Numbered from the stretch's first letter, positions 18,384 through 28,532 are shown. The stretch is DNA of 64,000 nt from Oceaniglobus ichthyenteri (GCF_003057885.1 NZ_QAGK01000003.1:124001-188000), one strand, 5' to 3'. A program made the numbers and translations. Notes: a model not told the origin generated them from the sequence alone.

Positions 18384-19028
18384 TTATTCTTCGACTGCGG
18401 ATGCCGGTACTTCGTCGGCGGCCACTTCGTCTTCGTCTTCGGATTCCGAAGACACCAGACCGGCCGGTGCCGACAGGTTGGCGATGACGAAATCACGGTC
18501 GATGGTCGGGCGCGTGCCTTCGGGCAGGGTGACCGACGAAATCGTGACCGTATCGCCAATTTCCAGACCTGCGATCGAGATTGTGATCTTTTCAGGAATG
18601 TCACCGGCGGTGCAGCGCAGTTCGACTTCGGGGCGAACCATGGTCAGCACGCCGCCTTTTTTCAGGCCGGGGCACTCATCTTCGCCCTCAACCTCAACCG
18701 GGATAAACAGCGATACACGGCTGGTCCGGCGCAGACGCATGAAATCAACGTGCGTCGGCAGATCCTTGACCACATGGCGTTGTACGCTGCGGCAGATCAC
18801 GCGCACATCTTCCTGGCCTTCCATCTTCAGATTGAAGAGGGTCGACAAGAACCGGCCAGCTTTCAACAGCTTCAGCAGTTCGTTGTAGGGCAGGTTGATC
18901 GGCAGCGGGTCAGCGCCGCCGCCATAGACGACTCCGGGCACAAGTCCTTCGCGGCGTGCGGAACGGGCGGCCCCCTTGCCTGTCCCCGTACGTGGCAGCG
19001 CCTGGATGTCTGGGGTATTACCAGCCAT
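18384..19028 (-). CDS. rplY: 50S ribosomal protein L25, general stress Ctc form
   Basis: Two-domain L25/TL5/Ctc protein (214 residues) that binds 5S rRNA. The N-terminal part starts with [30 protein letters not shown], the family signature. The C-terminal beta domain follows, and the tail is very acidic ([20 protein letters not shown]). The start is set at 19028, where GGAGAA lies about 9 bases upstream; the frame stays open further up but without family similarity. An intrinsic terminator follows. Confidence 0.95.
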   Translation of the reverse strand: MAGNTPDIQALPRTGTGKGAARSARREGLVPGVVYGGGADPLPINLPYNELLKLLKAGRFLSTLFNLKMEGQEDVRVICRSVQRHVVKDLPTHVDFMRLRRTSRVSLFIPVEVEGEDECPGLKKGGVLTMVRPEVELRCTAGDIPEKITISIAGLEIGDTVTISSVTLPEGTRPTIDRDFVIANLSAPAGLVSSESEDEDEVAADEVPASAVEE

Positions 19029-19247
19029 TGCAGTTCTCCATTTGATTCTAAGTTGCGGGCGGCCTCCAAGGGTGTCCGCCCATGAGTGCGCGGCTATAGG
19101 CGATATCGCGCGCCTTGGAAAGAGATTGTTGCAAGGTGGCGCGATGGAATTGAGCGGGCATGACACAGCAACGCCAACGGCGCGCGCTTTGGTGCGGGGT
19201 GTGACATTGCACTTGCCGTTTGCATCTTTGGCTGGCAAGGCCCGATC

Positions 19248-20417
19248 ATGAGTATTTTGTCCGCAGTTCGATTGTCACGCGCCCCCGCTTTGGCCTTTGC
19301 CGGAATGGGCGCATTGTGGGGAACATTTGCCGCGTTTGTTCCGGTGATAAAGGCCGGTCTGGGCGCCGGTGACGCGGCGTTTGGGTTGGCGTTGTTGTGT
19401 TCGGCAATTGGGCTGGTGATGGCGATGTGGTTGGCGCCTCTTGCCGATGCGCGGTTGGGCCGGTGGGCGCTGCCTGTGGCCTCGGCGGCGCTGTCGCTGG
19501 CGTTTTTATTGCCCGGTCTGGCGGGCAGTCTGGTTGTTTTTGGCCTGTGCATGGCGTTGGTCGGAATGGGTTCGGGGCTGTGTGATGTGGTGATGAACGC
19601 GCGGGTCAGTGAACTTGAGGCGGCGCATGACCGGTCGCTGATGAACCTGAATCATGCAATGTTTTCCTTTGCCTATGCGGTTGCCGCGCTGATCACCGGG
19701 TTCGCGCGCGAGGCGGGGCTGCCCCCCATCGCGATGTTTTCCGCCGTCAGCGCCGTGGCGTTGGTGGCCACAATGGGTATGCGGATGCCCGTTGCGGTGA
19801 TCGAAGAGGTCGCAGGCGCGGTGCGGCGCGCCTTTCCCACCCAGATCGTGTTTTGGGGCGGCGCGATTGTTTTGATCGGGTTCATGGCCGAAAACGCCGC
19901 CGAAGGCTGGTCGGCGCTGCATATCGAACGCACCTTGGGCGGCGGCGCGGCGCAAGGCGCGTTTGGCCCGGCGATGTTGGGCCTGACCATGGGAATCGGG
20001 CGGTTTTCGGGGCAGTTGATTGCCGACAGATTGCGCGCCAGCGTGGTGATCCGGTGGGCGGCGATTGTATCGGCCATTGGCGTGTTGGTGGCGGCGGGGG
20101 CGGTGAACCTTGCCATGGCCTATGTTGGATTTGCGCTGTTTGGGTTGGGCATTTCGGTACTGGCGCCCATGGGGCTGGCGTTGGTCGGACGGCGCGTGGC
20201 CCCCGAACACCGCACCAAGGCGATTTCGCGCACTGCCGTGATTGGATTTCTGGGGTTTTTCATTGGCCCGCCATTGATGGGCGGGGTGGCGGAACTCGCC
20301 GGTTTGCGGATGTCTTTTGCGTTGATCGGGGTGCTGTTGCTGACGATTGTGGCCATGCTCGTGCCATTGCGGCGCAGCGAATATCAGGTGGCAGGCAGCA
20401 GCCAAACCCGCCCGTAG
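19248..20417 (+). CDS. MFS transporter
   Basis: A 389-residue major facilitator with about 12 hydrophobic helices and two similar halves. It resembles the YbjJ-type group: [15 protein letters not shown] follows the second helix, and [27 protein letters not shown] lies after the fourth. The substrate is unknown; homologues are often annotated as sugar or fucose-like transporters without proof. The last 34 bases overlap the end of the opposing amylosucrase gene, so the two are convergent. Confidence 0.85.
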   Translation: MSILSAVRLSRAPALAFAGMGALWGTFAAFVPVIKAGLGAGDAAFGLALLCSAIGLVMAMWLAPLADARLGRWALPVASAALSLAFLLPGLAGSLVVFGLCMALVGMGSGLCDVVMNARVSELEAAHDRSLMNLNHAMFSFAYAVAALITGFAREAGLPPIAMFSAVSAVALVATMGMRMPVAVIEEVAGAVRRAFPTQIVFWGGAIVLIGFMAENAAEGWSALHIERTLGGGAAQGAFGPAMLGLTMGIGRFSGQLIADRLRASVVIRWAAIVSAIGVLVAAGAVNLAMAYVGFALFGLGISVLAPMGLALVGRRVAPEHRTKAISRTAVIGFLGFFIGPPLMGGVAELAGLRMSFALIGVLLLTIVAMLVPLRRSEYQVAGSSQTRP

Positions 20418-22276
20418 GGGGGCAGGATCACCGTGTCGCCTGCCAGCGGCGCGTCATTCAGCGCGTCAATGTACCGGGTGCCCGGGATCAGGCCCAGGGT
20501 TTCACCCGCAATCTGTTGCACATGTTCGGTGAAATTGAACACCGCCGTCAGAGTTTGATCATCACCCAGACGCTGAACGACAAAAAGCGCCGGGTGGCCG
20601 GTGTGTAAAATGCGCGTGGGAACATTGCCCGCCAATTGTGGGGTGGCCTTGCGCCGGGTCATGATCGCGCGGGTGCCGCGCCAGATGCGCGCGCTTGGCG
20701 TACCGCCTGCCTCGGCCGCTTGGGCGGTCACCCAATCCATCGCCGGGCGCTGCATCCAGCGGCCATCGCCCGCCAGATCAGGATCGTCGCGGTAGCTGTG
20801 ATTGTTCAACAGGCCAATCTCATCGCCCATATAAATCAACGGCATCCCGCCGAACGATGCGATCAGGGCGTGGCCCAGCAATATCCGGTTCACCGCCAGA
20901 TCAATCTGCCCCTCATCGTCCGATTCCAGCGCCGTTTCCAACCCGGCAAGCGAGGCAAAGCTGCCGTTGGTGCGCCGATCACCGGTTTCTGGGTTCACCT
21001 GAAAATCGGCACCGCGCGCCCAACTGCCCGGAAACTGCCCGCTGTAAAAATCGGCCAGAAACGCCCGATGGCCCGGCCCCGAGATTGGCGGAAATCCGGC
21101 GGCATCGCGATCATCAATCGCCCATCCGATATCATCGTGACAGCGAATATAGGTGGCCCATTGCGCGCGGCGAAACGATTCGGGAAAATGGTGCGCCAAC
21201 ACGCCCGACATCATTCGCGTGTCGCGCGCGGCCAATGATGACCAGAATTGCACCATCAGATTGTTGTGATAGGCAAAGTTGCTTTCGCGCCCCGCATGGC
21301 GGCCTTGGCCCAGATACGCCACCAAGTCGCGTGGCCCGACAATGGCTTCGGCCTTGTGAACCATTGCCGGGGCGGCAATGCGCGTGGCTTGAACGATGGC
21401 CTGCAACAGATCATGCACCTCGGGCAGGTTTTGGCACCCGGTGCCCATGCGTTTCCACATGAAGGCGACGGCGTCCAAGCGCATCACCTCGGCCCCGTTA
21501 TTGGCCAGATCCAGGATGATGCCCAGAACGGCCAAGAAAACTTCGGGGTTTTCCCAGTTCAGATCCCATTGGTATTCGTTGAACGTGGTCCAGACCCATT
21601 TGCCCATATCGGGGTAATAGGTGAAATTGCCCGGCGCCTGATTTGGAAACACCTCAACCAGCGTGCGTTCATATTCACGCGGCAGGGTTTCATCGTCAAA
21701 CATGCGATAGAACGCTTGATAATACGGATCGCCTGCGCGGGCCTTTTGGGCCCAGTCATGTTCTTTGGCGGTGTGATTCAGCACCATATCGATGCAGGTT
21801 GAAATCCCCGCCGCACGCAGTTTTTTGGTGGTGGCGCGGAAATCCTTCATTGTGCCCAGGGCGGGATTGATCGCGCCATAATCCATCACCGCATAGCCGC
21901 CATCGCTATCGCCGGGGCGGGGTTTCAGGCAGGGCATGAAATGGGCATAGGTTACGCCCATTTTTTGCAGATAGGGGATGTGTTTTGGCACATCGCGCAG
22001 GGTACCGGCGAATTTGTCGATGTAAAACACATAGCCGACCATGTTTTGACTTAAAAACCAGTCTGGCATCACATCGCGCGCCAGATCCAGCGCCCGCAGA
22101 TCGCGAGGCCGCGCCGCCCATTTTTCCGCCAGCAGCGCGCGCAGACGGGCAATGAAATCGCCCATATCCGTATGGCGTGCATAAAGCCGGTCTAGGGCGG
22201 CGCGCAAATCGCCCAAGCTGCGCTGCCAGCGCAGATCAAACAGGGGGTCGGGTTTTGTGGCGGGCGCTTGGGGCAT
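20384..22276 (-). CDS. amylosucrase (GH13)
   Basis: Enzyme of 630 residues that makes an alpha-1,4-glucan and fructose from sucrose. Length and order match amylosucrases: helical N-terminal domain (1-85), barrel, B domain (185-260) and C-terminal sheet. The catalytic residues are D268 in VMRLDAVAF, E310 in VHKAEAIVG and the Asp pair 381-382 in RCHDDIGWAID. ATG 22276 is chosen because the longer frame to 22315 would run into lldD; the spacing to the lldD stop is then 7 bases. It probably shares the lldD transcript. Sucrose hydrolases of the same family are a possible alternative. Confidence 0.92.
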   Translation of the reverse strand: MPQAPATKPDPLFDLRWQRSLGDLRAALDRLYARHTDMGDFIARLRALLAEKWAARPRDLRALDLARDVMPDWFLSQNMVGYVFYIDKFAGTLRDVPKHIPYLQKMGVTYAHFMPCLKPRPGDSDGGYAVMDYGAINPALGTMKDFRATTKKLRAAGISTCIDMVLNHTAKEHDWAQKARAGDPYYQAFYRMFDDETLPREYERTLVEVFPNQAPGNFTYYPDMGKWVWTTFNEYQWDLNWENPEVFLAVLGIILDLANNGAEVMRLDAVAFMWKRMGTGCQNLPEVHDLLQAIVQATRIAAPAMVHKAEAIVGPRDLVAYLGQGRHAGRESNFAYHNNLMVQFWSSLAARDTRMMSGVLAHHFPESFRRAQWATYIRCHDDIGWAIDDRDAAGFPPISGPGHRAFLADFYSGQFPGSWARGADFQVNPETGDRRTNGSFASLAGLETALESDDEGQIDLAVNRILLGHALIASFGGMPLIYMGDEIGLLNNHSYRDDPDLAGDGRWMQRPAMDWVTAQAAEAGGTPSARIWRGTRAIMTRRKATPQLAGNVPTRILHTGHPALFVVQRLGDDQTLTAVFNFTEHVQQIAGETLGLIPGTRYIDALNDAPLAGDTVILPPYGRVWLLPAT

Positions 22277-22283
22277 AGCGGCC

Positions 22284-23453
22284 CTAGGTATTGCGCCGCC
22301 AGCGGTAAAAATCATCGTCGATCAACAGGATGTCGCGGTCCACATCTTCGATGTTTTTATGCCCGCACAGGGCCATGGTGAAATCCATCTCTTTGTGAAT
22401 CACATCCAGCGCCGTTTCCACACCCTTTTGCCCCATCGCGCCTAGCCCATAGATAAACGCGCGGCCGATATAGGTGCCTTTGGCCCCCAGTGCGATCGCC
22501 TTGAGCACGTCTTGGCCCGACCGGATGCCGCCATCCATGTGCACCTCAACCTGATCGCCGACGGCATCGATGATTTCGGGCAAGATCCGGATTGATGACA
22601 GCGCGCCATCCAATTGCCGCCCGCCGTGGTTGGACACGATAATCGCATCGGCCCCGATTTTCAGCGCCATTTTGGCGTCTTCAACGTCAAGAATCCCTTT
22701 CAGGATCAACTTGCCGCCCCATTGCTCCTTGAGTTTGGCAACCTTGTCCCAATCGAGCCGCGGATCGAATTGTTCGGCCGTCCAGGCCGACAGGTTGGCC
22801 ACATCGGTCACGCCCTTTGCGTGGCCCACGATATTGCCGAACTGGCGGCGCGGGGTTTTCAGCATGTCCAAACCCCAGCTCCATTTGGTGGCCAGGTTTG
22901 CAATGGATTTTGGCGTCAGCTTGGGTGGGGCCGACAGGCCGTTTTTGATATCCTTGTGCCGCTGCCCCAGGATTTGCAGATCCAGCGTCAGCACCAGCGC
23001 CGAACATCCCACATCCTTGGCGCGGGCGATCATGTTGGCGACGAAATCCTGATCGCGCATGACATAGAGTTGAAACCAGAACGGTTTGCTGGTTTCGCGC
23101 GCCACGTCTTCAAGGCTGCAAATCGACATGGTGGACAGGGTGAACGGCACGCCTTTTTTCTCGGCGGCCTTGGCGGCCAGAATTTCGCCATCGGCGTGCT
23201 GCATCCCGGTCATGCCCACGGGGGCGAGGGCGACGGGCATTGAAACATCTTCGCCAATCATTTTTGTGGCGGTGCTGCGCCCTTCCATATCCACGGCGAC
23301 CCGTTGGCGCAGGCGCAGCAAATCGAAATCGGATGAGTTTTCGCGAAACGTCTGTTCGGTCCAGGCCCCGGATTCGCAGTAATCGTAAAACATCTTTGGC
23401 ACGCGGCGTTTATAGATGCGTTTCAGGTCTTCGATTTCTGTGATGTGGGGCAT
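22284..23453 (-). CDS. lldD: FMN-dependent L-lactate dehydrogenase / alpha-hydroxyacid oxidase
   Basis: A 389-residue TIM-barrel flavoprotein. The N-terminus (ITEIEDLKRIYKRRVPKMFYDYCESGAWTE) is typical of LldD, and IVSNHGGRQLDGA carries the active-site His and Arg. The C-terminal half has MDGGIRSGQDVLKAIALGA, which binds FMN phosphate. It oxidises L-lactate to pyruvate and passes electrons to the quinone pool. A related hydroxyacid (mandelate, glycolate) cannot be excluded. The amylosucrase gene lies 7 bases downstream. Confidence 0.92.
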   Translation of the reverse strand: MPHITEIEDLKRIYKRRVPKMFYDYCESGAWTEQTFRENSSDFDLLRLRQRVAVDMEGRSTATKMIGEDVSMPVALAPVGMTGMQHADGEILAAKAAEKKGVPFTLSTMSICSLEDVARETSKPFWFQLYVMRDQDFVANMIARAKDVGCSALVLTLDLQILGQRHKDIKNGLSAPPKLTPKSIANLATKWSWGLDMLKTPRRQFGNIVGHAKGVTDVANLSAWTAEQFDPRLDWDKVAKLKEQWGGKLILKGILDVEDAKMALKIGADAIIVSNHGGRQLDGALSSIRILPEIIDAVGDQVEVHMDGGIRSGQDVLKAIALGAKGTYIGRAFIYGLGAMGQKGVETALDVIHKEMDFTMALCGHKNIEDVDRDILLIDDDFYRWRRNT

Positions 23454-23540
23454 GGGGTGTCCTTGGGTATTGGTCAGAAAACGTTACCGTTTCACGCAGG
23501 GCCGGGCAATGGCATAAGTGAAGACGCGGGCGCGATGATC

Positions 23541-24332
23541 TTAGGCCCGGTGCGCGCCATCCGACAGGGTTTTGACAAAGGTCAACACCTCGTCAACGGA
23601 TTTGCCCGACGCCAGTTCGCTGACAATGGCCGAGCCGACAACACAGCCATCGGCGATGGCGGCAATCGCCTGACTGGCCTCGGGCGTGCGGATGCCAAAG
23701 CCCACGATCACAGGCAGGTCGGTGGCGGCTTTGATCCGCGCGACCTCGGGGGCGACATCGCCCGCTTCGGGTGCGGCGGCGCCGGTGATGCCGGTAATCG
23801 AAACATAATATACAAAACCGCTGGTGTTCTGCATGACTTTGGGCAGGCGTTTGTTATCGGTCGTGGGGGTGGCCAGACGGATGAAATTCAGCCCCGCCGC
23901 CTGGGCGGGAATGCACAGTTCGGCGTCTTCTTCGGGGGGCAGATCAACAATGATCAGCCCATCAATGCCCGCCTCTTTTGCCTGTTTCAGAAATGTATCC
24001 ACGCCGCGCGAATAGATCGGATTGTAATATCCCATCAACACAATCGGCGTCGTATCATCGTTTTCGCGGAATTGCCGGGCCAGATCCAGTGTGCGGTTCA
24101 GGGTCATGCCGCCCTCAAGCGCGCGCTGACCGGCCAGTTGGATCGTTTCGCCATCGGCCATCGGATCGGTAAATGGCAAGCCCAATTCGATCACGTCAAC
24201 CCCGGCCCCTGGTAACCCTTTGACCAACGCAAGTGAGGTGTCAAAATCGGGATCGCCCGCCATGATGTAGGATACGAATGCTTTTTTACCCTGTGCGCGC
24301 AGGTCTGCGAATTTGGCGTCGATCCGTGACAT
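23541..24332 (-). CDS. trpA: tryptophan synthase alpha subunit
   Basis: TIM-barrel subunit (263 residues) that cleaves indole-3-glycerol phosphate to indole. The family signature [26 protein letters not shown] includes the catalytic Glu, and the second catalytic Asp is within the segment [11 protein letters not shown]. The ATG at 24332 has AAGGGGG upstream. No trpB lies in the window, so the gene is separate from its usual partner here. Confidence 0.97.
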   Translation of the reverse strand: MSRIDAKFADLRAQGKKAFVSYIMAGDPDFDTSLALVKGLPGAGVDVIELGLPFTDPMADGETIQLAGQRALEGGMTLNRTLDLARQFRENDDTTPIVLMGYYNPIYSRGVDTFLKQAKEAGIDGLIIVDLPPEEDAELCIPAQAAGLNFIRLATPTTDNKRLPKVMQNTSGFVYYVSITGITGAAAPEAGDVAPEVARIKAATDLPVIVGFGIRTPEASQAIAAIADGCVVGSAIVSELASGKSVDEVLTFVKTLSDGAHRA

Positions 24333-24428
24333 GATGATCCCCCTTTTTACCCCACGGGGTTTGCGCGAATTGGCGGACAAGATCAATGCCTGCCTTGTCT
24401 TGGGCTGCAAACTCCCCATATTGGTCCG

Positions 24429-24620
24429 ATGAATTATGTTCTTGCCCTGTTTTTGCCGCCACTTTCGATCCTTTTGACGGGTCGGATTTTTGTGTCGATC
24501 ATCGTGTTCCTGATCTGGGTGCCTGCGATCCTGATTTCCGGGGGGCTGGGCCATCCGATCTTTATCTTGCTGGCCTGGTTGTTGATCTATCAGGCGCGTG
24601 AGGACCGGCGCAGCAGATAA
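24429..24620 (+). CDS. small Pmp3/YqaE-like membrane protein
   Basis: A 63-residue protein with two hydrophobic helices (about 3-34 and 42-56) and a charged tail QAREDRRSR. The pattern [15 protein letters not shown] and then [18 protein letters not shown] agrees with the Pmp3/YqaE (UPF0057) family, although the usual start with CDxxxxxxPP is less clear. These proteins sit in the plasma membrane and affect ion balance or stress tolerance. The gene is divergent from trpA and precedes ychF. Confidence 0.75.
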   Translation: MNYVLALFLPPLSILLTGRIFVSIIVFLIWVPAILISGGLGHPIFILLAWLLIYQAREDRRSR

Positions 24621-24681
24621 CCTTGCACCTTTGGGCGCGCCGCCCTAGAACCCGCCGAGTTTCATGTAAGGAGAGCGCGCC

Positions 24682-25779
24682 ATGGGGTTTAAAATGGGGA
24701 TCGTCGGATTGCCGAACGTGGGCAAATCGACCCTGTTCAACGCGCTGACCAAAACCGCCGCCGCACAGGCCGCGAATTTTCCGTTTTGCACGATTGAACC
24801 CAACGTGGGCGAAGTGGCCGTGCCCGACGCGCGGCTTGAAAAACTGGCCGAAATTGCAAAATCCAAGACTATAATCCCCACCCGGATGACATTTGTCGAT
24901 ATCGCGGGTCTGGTTAAAGGGGCCAGCCGGGGCGAAGGGTTGGGCAACCAGTTTTTGGCCAATATCCGCGAATGCGATGCGATTGCTCATGTGTTGCGCT
25001 GTTTTGAAGACGGCGATGTGACCCATGTGGAAGACCGGGTTGATCCCGTGGCCGATGCCGAAACCATCGAAACCGAACTGATGCTGGCCGATCTTGATTC
25101 GGTCGAACGCCGTCTGGCGGGCCTGTCGCGCAAGGTGCGCGGTGGCGACAAGGAGGCGGTGCAGCAGGAACGCCTGTTGCAACAGGCCAAAACCGCGTTG
25201 GAAAACGGCAAACCGGCGCGCACCGTCGATGTGCCCGAAGACGACGCCAAGGCATGGAAATTGCTGCAACTTCTGACCAGCAAACCGATCTTGTTCGTGT
25301 GCAACGTCGCCGAGGATGAAGCCGCCAGCGGCAATGCCCATTCCGCGGCGGTGGCAAAAATGGCGGAAGAGCAGGGCGCGGGCATTGTGGTGATTTCCGC
25401 CAAGATCGAAGAAGAAATCAGCCAACTTGAATCGGACGAGGCCGAGATGTTTCTGGGCGAATTGGGTCTGGAGGAAGCGGGGCTGGATCGGTTGATTCGC
25501 GCCGGTTATGAATTGCTGGGCCTAGAAACATATTTCACCGTTGGCCCGAAAGAGGCCCGCGCCTGGACCGTGGCCAAAGGCACCGCCGCGCCCCAAGCGG
25601 CAGGGGTGATTCACGGCGATTTTGAAAAAGGTTTCATTCGCGCCGAAACCATTGCGTTTAACGATTTTGTAACGTTAGGCGGTGAGAATGCGGTGAAAGA
25701 GGCGGGTAAAATGCGGATTGAGGGGAAAAGTTACATCGTCAAGGATGGCGATGTGCTGCACTTCTTGTTCAACACCTGA
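24682..25779 (+). CDS. ychF: redox-regulated ATPase YchF
   Basis: OBG-family P-loop protein of 365 residues that binds ATP rather than GTP. G1 is GLPNVGKST, G3 is DIAGLVKGASRGEGLG, and the fourth motif reads NVAED in place of NKxD, the hallmark of ATP-preferring YchF. A C-terminal TGS domain ends YIVKDGDVLHFLFNT. It is ribosome-linked and affects the oxidative stress response. Its last 11 bases overlap the end of the opposing UdgX gene. Confidence 0.96.
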   Translation: MGFKMGIVGLPNVGKSTLFNALTKTAAAQAANFPFCTIEPNVGEVAVPDARLEKLAEIAKSKTIIPTRMTFVDIAGLVKGASRGEGLGNQFLANIRECDAIAHVLRCFEDGDVTHVEDRVDPVADAETIETELMLADLDSVERRLAGLSRKVRGGDKEAVQQERLLQQAKTALENGKPARTVDVPEDDAKAWKLLQLLTSKPILFVCNVAEDEAASGNAHSAAVAKMAEEQGAGIVVISAKIEEEISQLESDEAEMFLGELGLEEAGLDRLIRAGYELLGLETYFTVGPKEARAWTVAKGTAAPQAAGVIHGDFEKGFIRAETIAFNDFVTLGGENAVKEAGKMRIEGKSYIVKDGDVLHFLFNT

Positions 25780-27160
25780 TCCAGGTTGCGGCCTGTTCCA
25801 GATCGGCGCGAAACAGCGCTGTATCGCGATCGCGCAATTCAGCATCGGGCACCCGCAACAAATAGGACGGGTGATAGGTGATCAGGATATCCTGACCATT
25901 GTGGTGTTCAATCTTGCCGCGCCTTTGGCCGATGTTCTTGCCACTGCCGGTCAGCGCCTGCGCGGCGGTCGCGCCCATGGCCAGGATCAACCGGGGTGAT
26001 ATTTCGGCTATTTCACCGTTCAGCCACCATTTGCATGCCTCAATTTCGGGGGCGTCGGGGCGTTGGTGAATGCGGCGTTTGCCCCGGGCGGTGAATTTGA
26101 AATGTTTTACCGCATTGGTAATAAACACCCGCTCCCGCGCCAAACCCACCTGTTTCGCCACCCCATCAAACAGTTGCCCGGCGGGGCCGACAAAAGGGCG
26201 GCCCGACAGATCCTCGTGATCGCCGGGTTGTTCGCCCACGATCATCACGTCGGCATCACGGGGCCCTTCGCCCGGCACCGCCTGTGTCGCGGATTTGTAC
26301 AACGGGCAGCGGATGCAGGCATTCAGTGCGTCAGGCGTGGGGGCCACGGGCAAACGGGCCAAAATCCGGTCACTGCGCAGCGGCGGCAGGGTTGGTGTGG
26401 CCTCTTGCATGTCACGGGCGCGGCGTTCGGCCTGGGCGATCATATCGGGGATCAGCGTGGCCTCGGGCAGGTTTTTCCAATATTTTTTCGGCATTTCCGC
26501 CTGCATCGCTTTCACCTTCAACCGGGCCGGATTGAAGATATTGGCATAATAAGTGCGCCATAAATCCTCGGTTGCGTCGTCGGGCAGGGGCGGTTTGGTT
26601 ACACCATCGCTGAACCGAATCTTGCCGCTTTCGAAATGCGCGGTCAGGTGCGGTGTCTGGATGATCCAATCCATATCACCAAACCGATTGGCGAAAAACG
26701 GCGCGGTGGGTTCGGTGATGAAATGGGTCGGTTCGAACCACGCGGCAAAGCGGCGGCGCGCCCCACCATCGATTTCACGAAACCGCACAAAGGCGGTCAT
26801 CTTGTGTTTGTCGCGGCGCACCGCTTTTTCCATCTCGCGCAGCTTTGCCAGCCCTTGATCGCCGCGATCCGACATCAGGCCGGGCCTGTCGCGCAACCGC
26901 CACAACAGCGTGTATAACCGGCCAAACCGCTGCGGATCAGAGTGCCAGACCGCCACATTCATCAGATCAACATAGGCGCGCGGGACCGACAGGTGTTTAT
27001 TTGGCCCGACCGGGGGTGGCGGCGCGGCAAACAAATCGCCGTCGGCGTTATCAAACTGCCAGATCACATGTTCCGGCGCGGTGGCACTGCCCAAAAGGCC
27101 GCGCGCCGCCTCCCGAAACGCGGTATCCGAATGGCGCATGGGGATGTGGACCGTCGGCAT
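25769..27160 (-). CDS. DUF4130-UdgX fusion, uracil-DNA crosslinking glycosylase family
   Basis: A 463-residue fusion. Residues 1 to about 255 match the DUF4130 family, and about 275-463 form a family-4-like uracil-DNA glycosylase. Motif A is VGEQPGDHEDLSGRPFVGPAG. KRRIHQ at 361-366 is the UdgX hallmark; in characterised UdgX its His (here H365) attacks and stays covalently bound to the abasic sugar. HPSYLLR follows at 430. Cysteines in ACIRCP and EACKWW fit an iron-sulfur cluster. It starts 8 bases after the stop of the radical SAM gene, so both are co-transcribed and should share the SOS box. Confidence 0.93.
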   Translation of the reverse strand: MPTVHIPMRHSDTAFREAARGLLGSATAPEHVIWQFDNADGDLFAAPPPPVGPNKHLSVPRAYVDLMNVAVWHSDPQRFGRLYTLLWRLRDRPGLMSDRGDQGLAKLREMEKAVRRDKHKMTAFVRFREIDGGARRRFAAWFEPTHFITEPTAPFFANRFGDMDWIIQTPHLTAHFESGKIRFSDGVTKPPLPDDATEDLWRTYYANIFNPARLKVKAMQAEMPKKYWKNLPEATLIPDMIAQAERRARDMQEATPTLPPLRSDRILARLPVAPTPDALNACIRCPLYKSATQAVPGEGPRDADVMIVGEQPGDHEDLSGRPFVGPAGQLFDGVAKQVGLARERVFITNAVKHFKFTARGKRRIHQRPDAPEIEACKWWLNGEIAEISPRLILAMGATAAQALTGSGKNIGQRRGKIEHHNGQDILITYHPSYLLRVPDAELRDRDTALFRADLEQAATWIRC

Positions 27161-27168
27161 ATGCGGCC

Positions 27169-28404
27169 CTAAAACAAGCTCAGCTGTTCAGGGGGCGGTG
27201 CAAATCTTGCGCGCAAATCGCTGCTGTCGGTCAGGGCGCCCGGCGTCCAATCAAGCAAGGTGACAAAGGCGCGGGCCTTGGTCATTGACGCGCCCATGCG
27301 CAACAAATCGTCATAGCGCAAGGTGCGGTGACGCCGGGTAGACAGAATGCGCCCCACGGTTTTTGCGCCAAAGCCCGGCACGCGCAGCAGCATTTCGCGC
27401 GACGCACGGTTCACATCCATCGGAAATTGCGCGCGGTTGGCCAGCGCCCAGGCCAATTTGGGATCAATCGCCAAATCCAGATTGCCATCGGGTGACGCGC
27501 CGGTGATTTCACCAACGTCAAACCCGTAAAACCGCAACAGCCAATCAGCCTGATACAGCCGATGTTCCCGCGCCAATGGGGGGCGGATCAGCGGCAATTT
27601 CGCGGTGGCATCCGGAATCGGTGAAAAGGCAGAATAATACACACGTTTAAGGTGATAACTGCTGTAAAGACGGGTGCTTTGGCCCAGGATTGTTGCATCT
27701 GTGCTATTGTCGGCACCCACGATCATCTGGGTGCTTTGCCCGGCGGGGGCAAATTTGGGCGGCCGTTTGCCAGTGTGCGACCGTTCGCGCCCGGCATCCT
27801 TGCGCAACCGCACATTGGCCATGGTGCGGCGAATTTCATCGGGGTTCTTTTCAGGCGCATAGGATTTGACCGCGGCATCGGTGGGCAATTCCACGTTGAT
27901 CGACAGACGGTCGGCAAAAAGCCCCGCCTCTTCGATCAGCAGGGGATCGGCGTCGGGGATGGTTTTCAGGTGGATGTAGCCCCGAAAATTATGTTCGGTT
28001 CTAAGGGTGCGGGCGATGCGCACCATATCAGACATTGTGGCGTCCGAACTTTTGATGATGCCCGAGGACAGGAACAGCCCTTCGATATAATTGCGCCGGT
28101 AAAACTCAAGCGTGAGGTGCACCACTTCTTCTGGCGTAAATCGCGCCCGTTCGACGTTCGAACTGACCCGGTTCACGCAATATGCACAGTCATATATGCA
28201 GAAATTCGTCATCAGAATTTTCAGAAGGCTGATACAGCGGCCATCGGGCGCATAGGCATGGCAGATGCCGCTGCCCGTTGTGCTGCCCAATCCCGTGCCG
28301 TCGCGGGATGTGCGGCGTGATGTGCCGCTGGACGCGCAAGAGGCATCGTATTTCGCAGCGTCCGACAGGATCGCAAGTTTGGTCTGCAGGGTCAGTTTTG
28401 TCAT
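27169..28404 (-). CDS. putative DNA modification/repair radical SAM protein
   Basis: A 411-residue protein. CIYDCAYC gives the CxxxCxxC ligands for the [4Fe-4S] cluster at C69, C73 and C76. Extra conserved Cys and His (DGRC, ICHAYAPDG) come before it. The C-terminal part has a helix-hairpin-helix-like segment (LLRVPGFGAKTVGRIL), suggesting DNA contact. This family is regularly found next to DUF4130-UdgX genes. ATG 28404 is preferred to GTG 28413, because 28408-28422 is occupied by an SOS box. Its exact chemistry is unknown. Confidence 0.9.
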   Translation of the reverse strand: MTKLTLQTKLAILSDAAKYDASCASSGTSRRTSRDGTGLGSTTGSGICHAYAPDGRCISLLKILMTNFCIYDCAYCVNRVSSNVERARFTPEEVVHLTLEFYRRNYIEGLFLSSGIIKSSDATMSDMVRIARTLRTEHNFRGYIHLKTIPDADPLLIEEAGLFADRLSINVELPTDAAVKSYAPEKNPDEIRRTMANVRLRKDAGRERSHTGKRPPKFAPAGQSTQMIVGADNSTDATILGQSTRLYSSYHLKRVYYSAFSPIPDATAKLPLIRPPLAREHRLYQADWLLRFYGFDVGEITGASPDGNLDLAIDPKLAWALANRAQFPMDVNRASREMLLRVPGFGAKTVGRILSTRRHRTLRYDDLLRMGASMTKARAFVTLLDWTPGALTDSSDLRARFAPPPEQLSLF

Positions 28405-28407
28405 GCT

Positions 28408-28422
28408 GTTCACTATATGTTC
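28408..28422 (-). promoter_or_regulatory. LexA (SOS) box before the radical SAM/UdgX cassette
   Basis: GTTC-ACTATAT-GTTC is a perfect match to the alphaproteobacterial LexA box GTTC-N7-GTTC. It lies 4 bases upstream of the ATG at 28404, so bound LexA would block transcription. This predicts induction by DNA damage. Confidence 0.88.
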
Positions 28423-28504
28423 ACATCTGTCATGTGCAATAGGCAGAGATGTCGCAATGGAATGATGAGGTACAATAATGCGTGAACGCAGAGGGGCAGA
28501 CGGG

Positions 28505-28525
28505 GCACCTCAAGGTCTGGGGTGC
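28505..28525 (-). terminator. weak hairpin after tauR
   Basis: GCACC and GGTGC pair across an 11-base gap just downstream of the tauR stop. No T tract is present, so termination is only possible. Confidence 0.35.
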
Positions 28526-28532
28526 GAATCTG

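Noticed and set aside
19506-20405. Leftward open frame of 299 codons across the MFS gene
   Set aside because: Very rich in His, Arg and Gln, typical of a shadow frame opposite membrane-protein codons.
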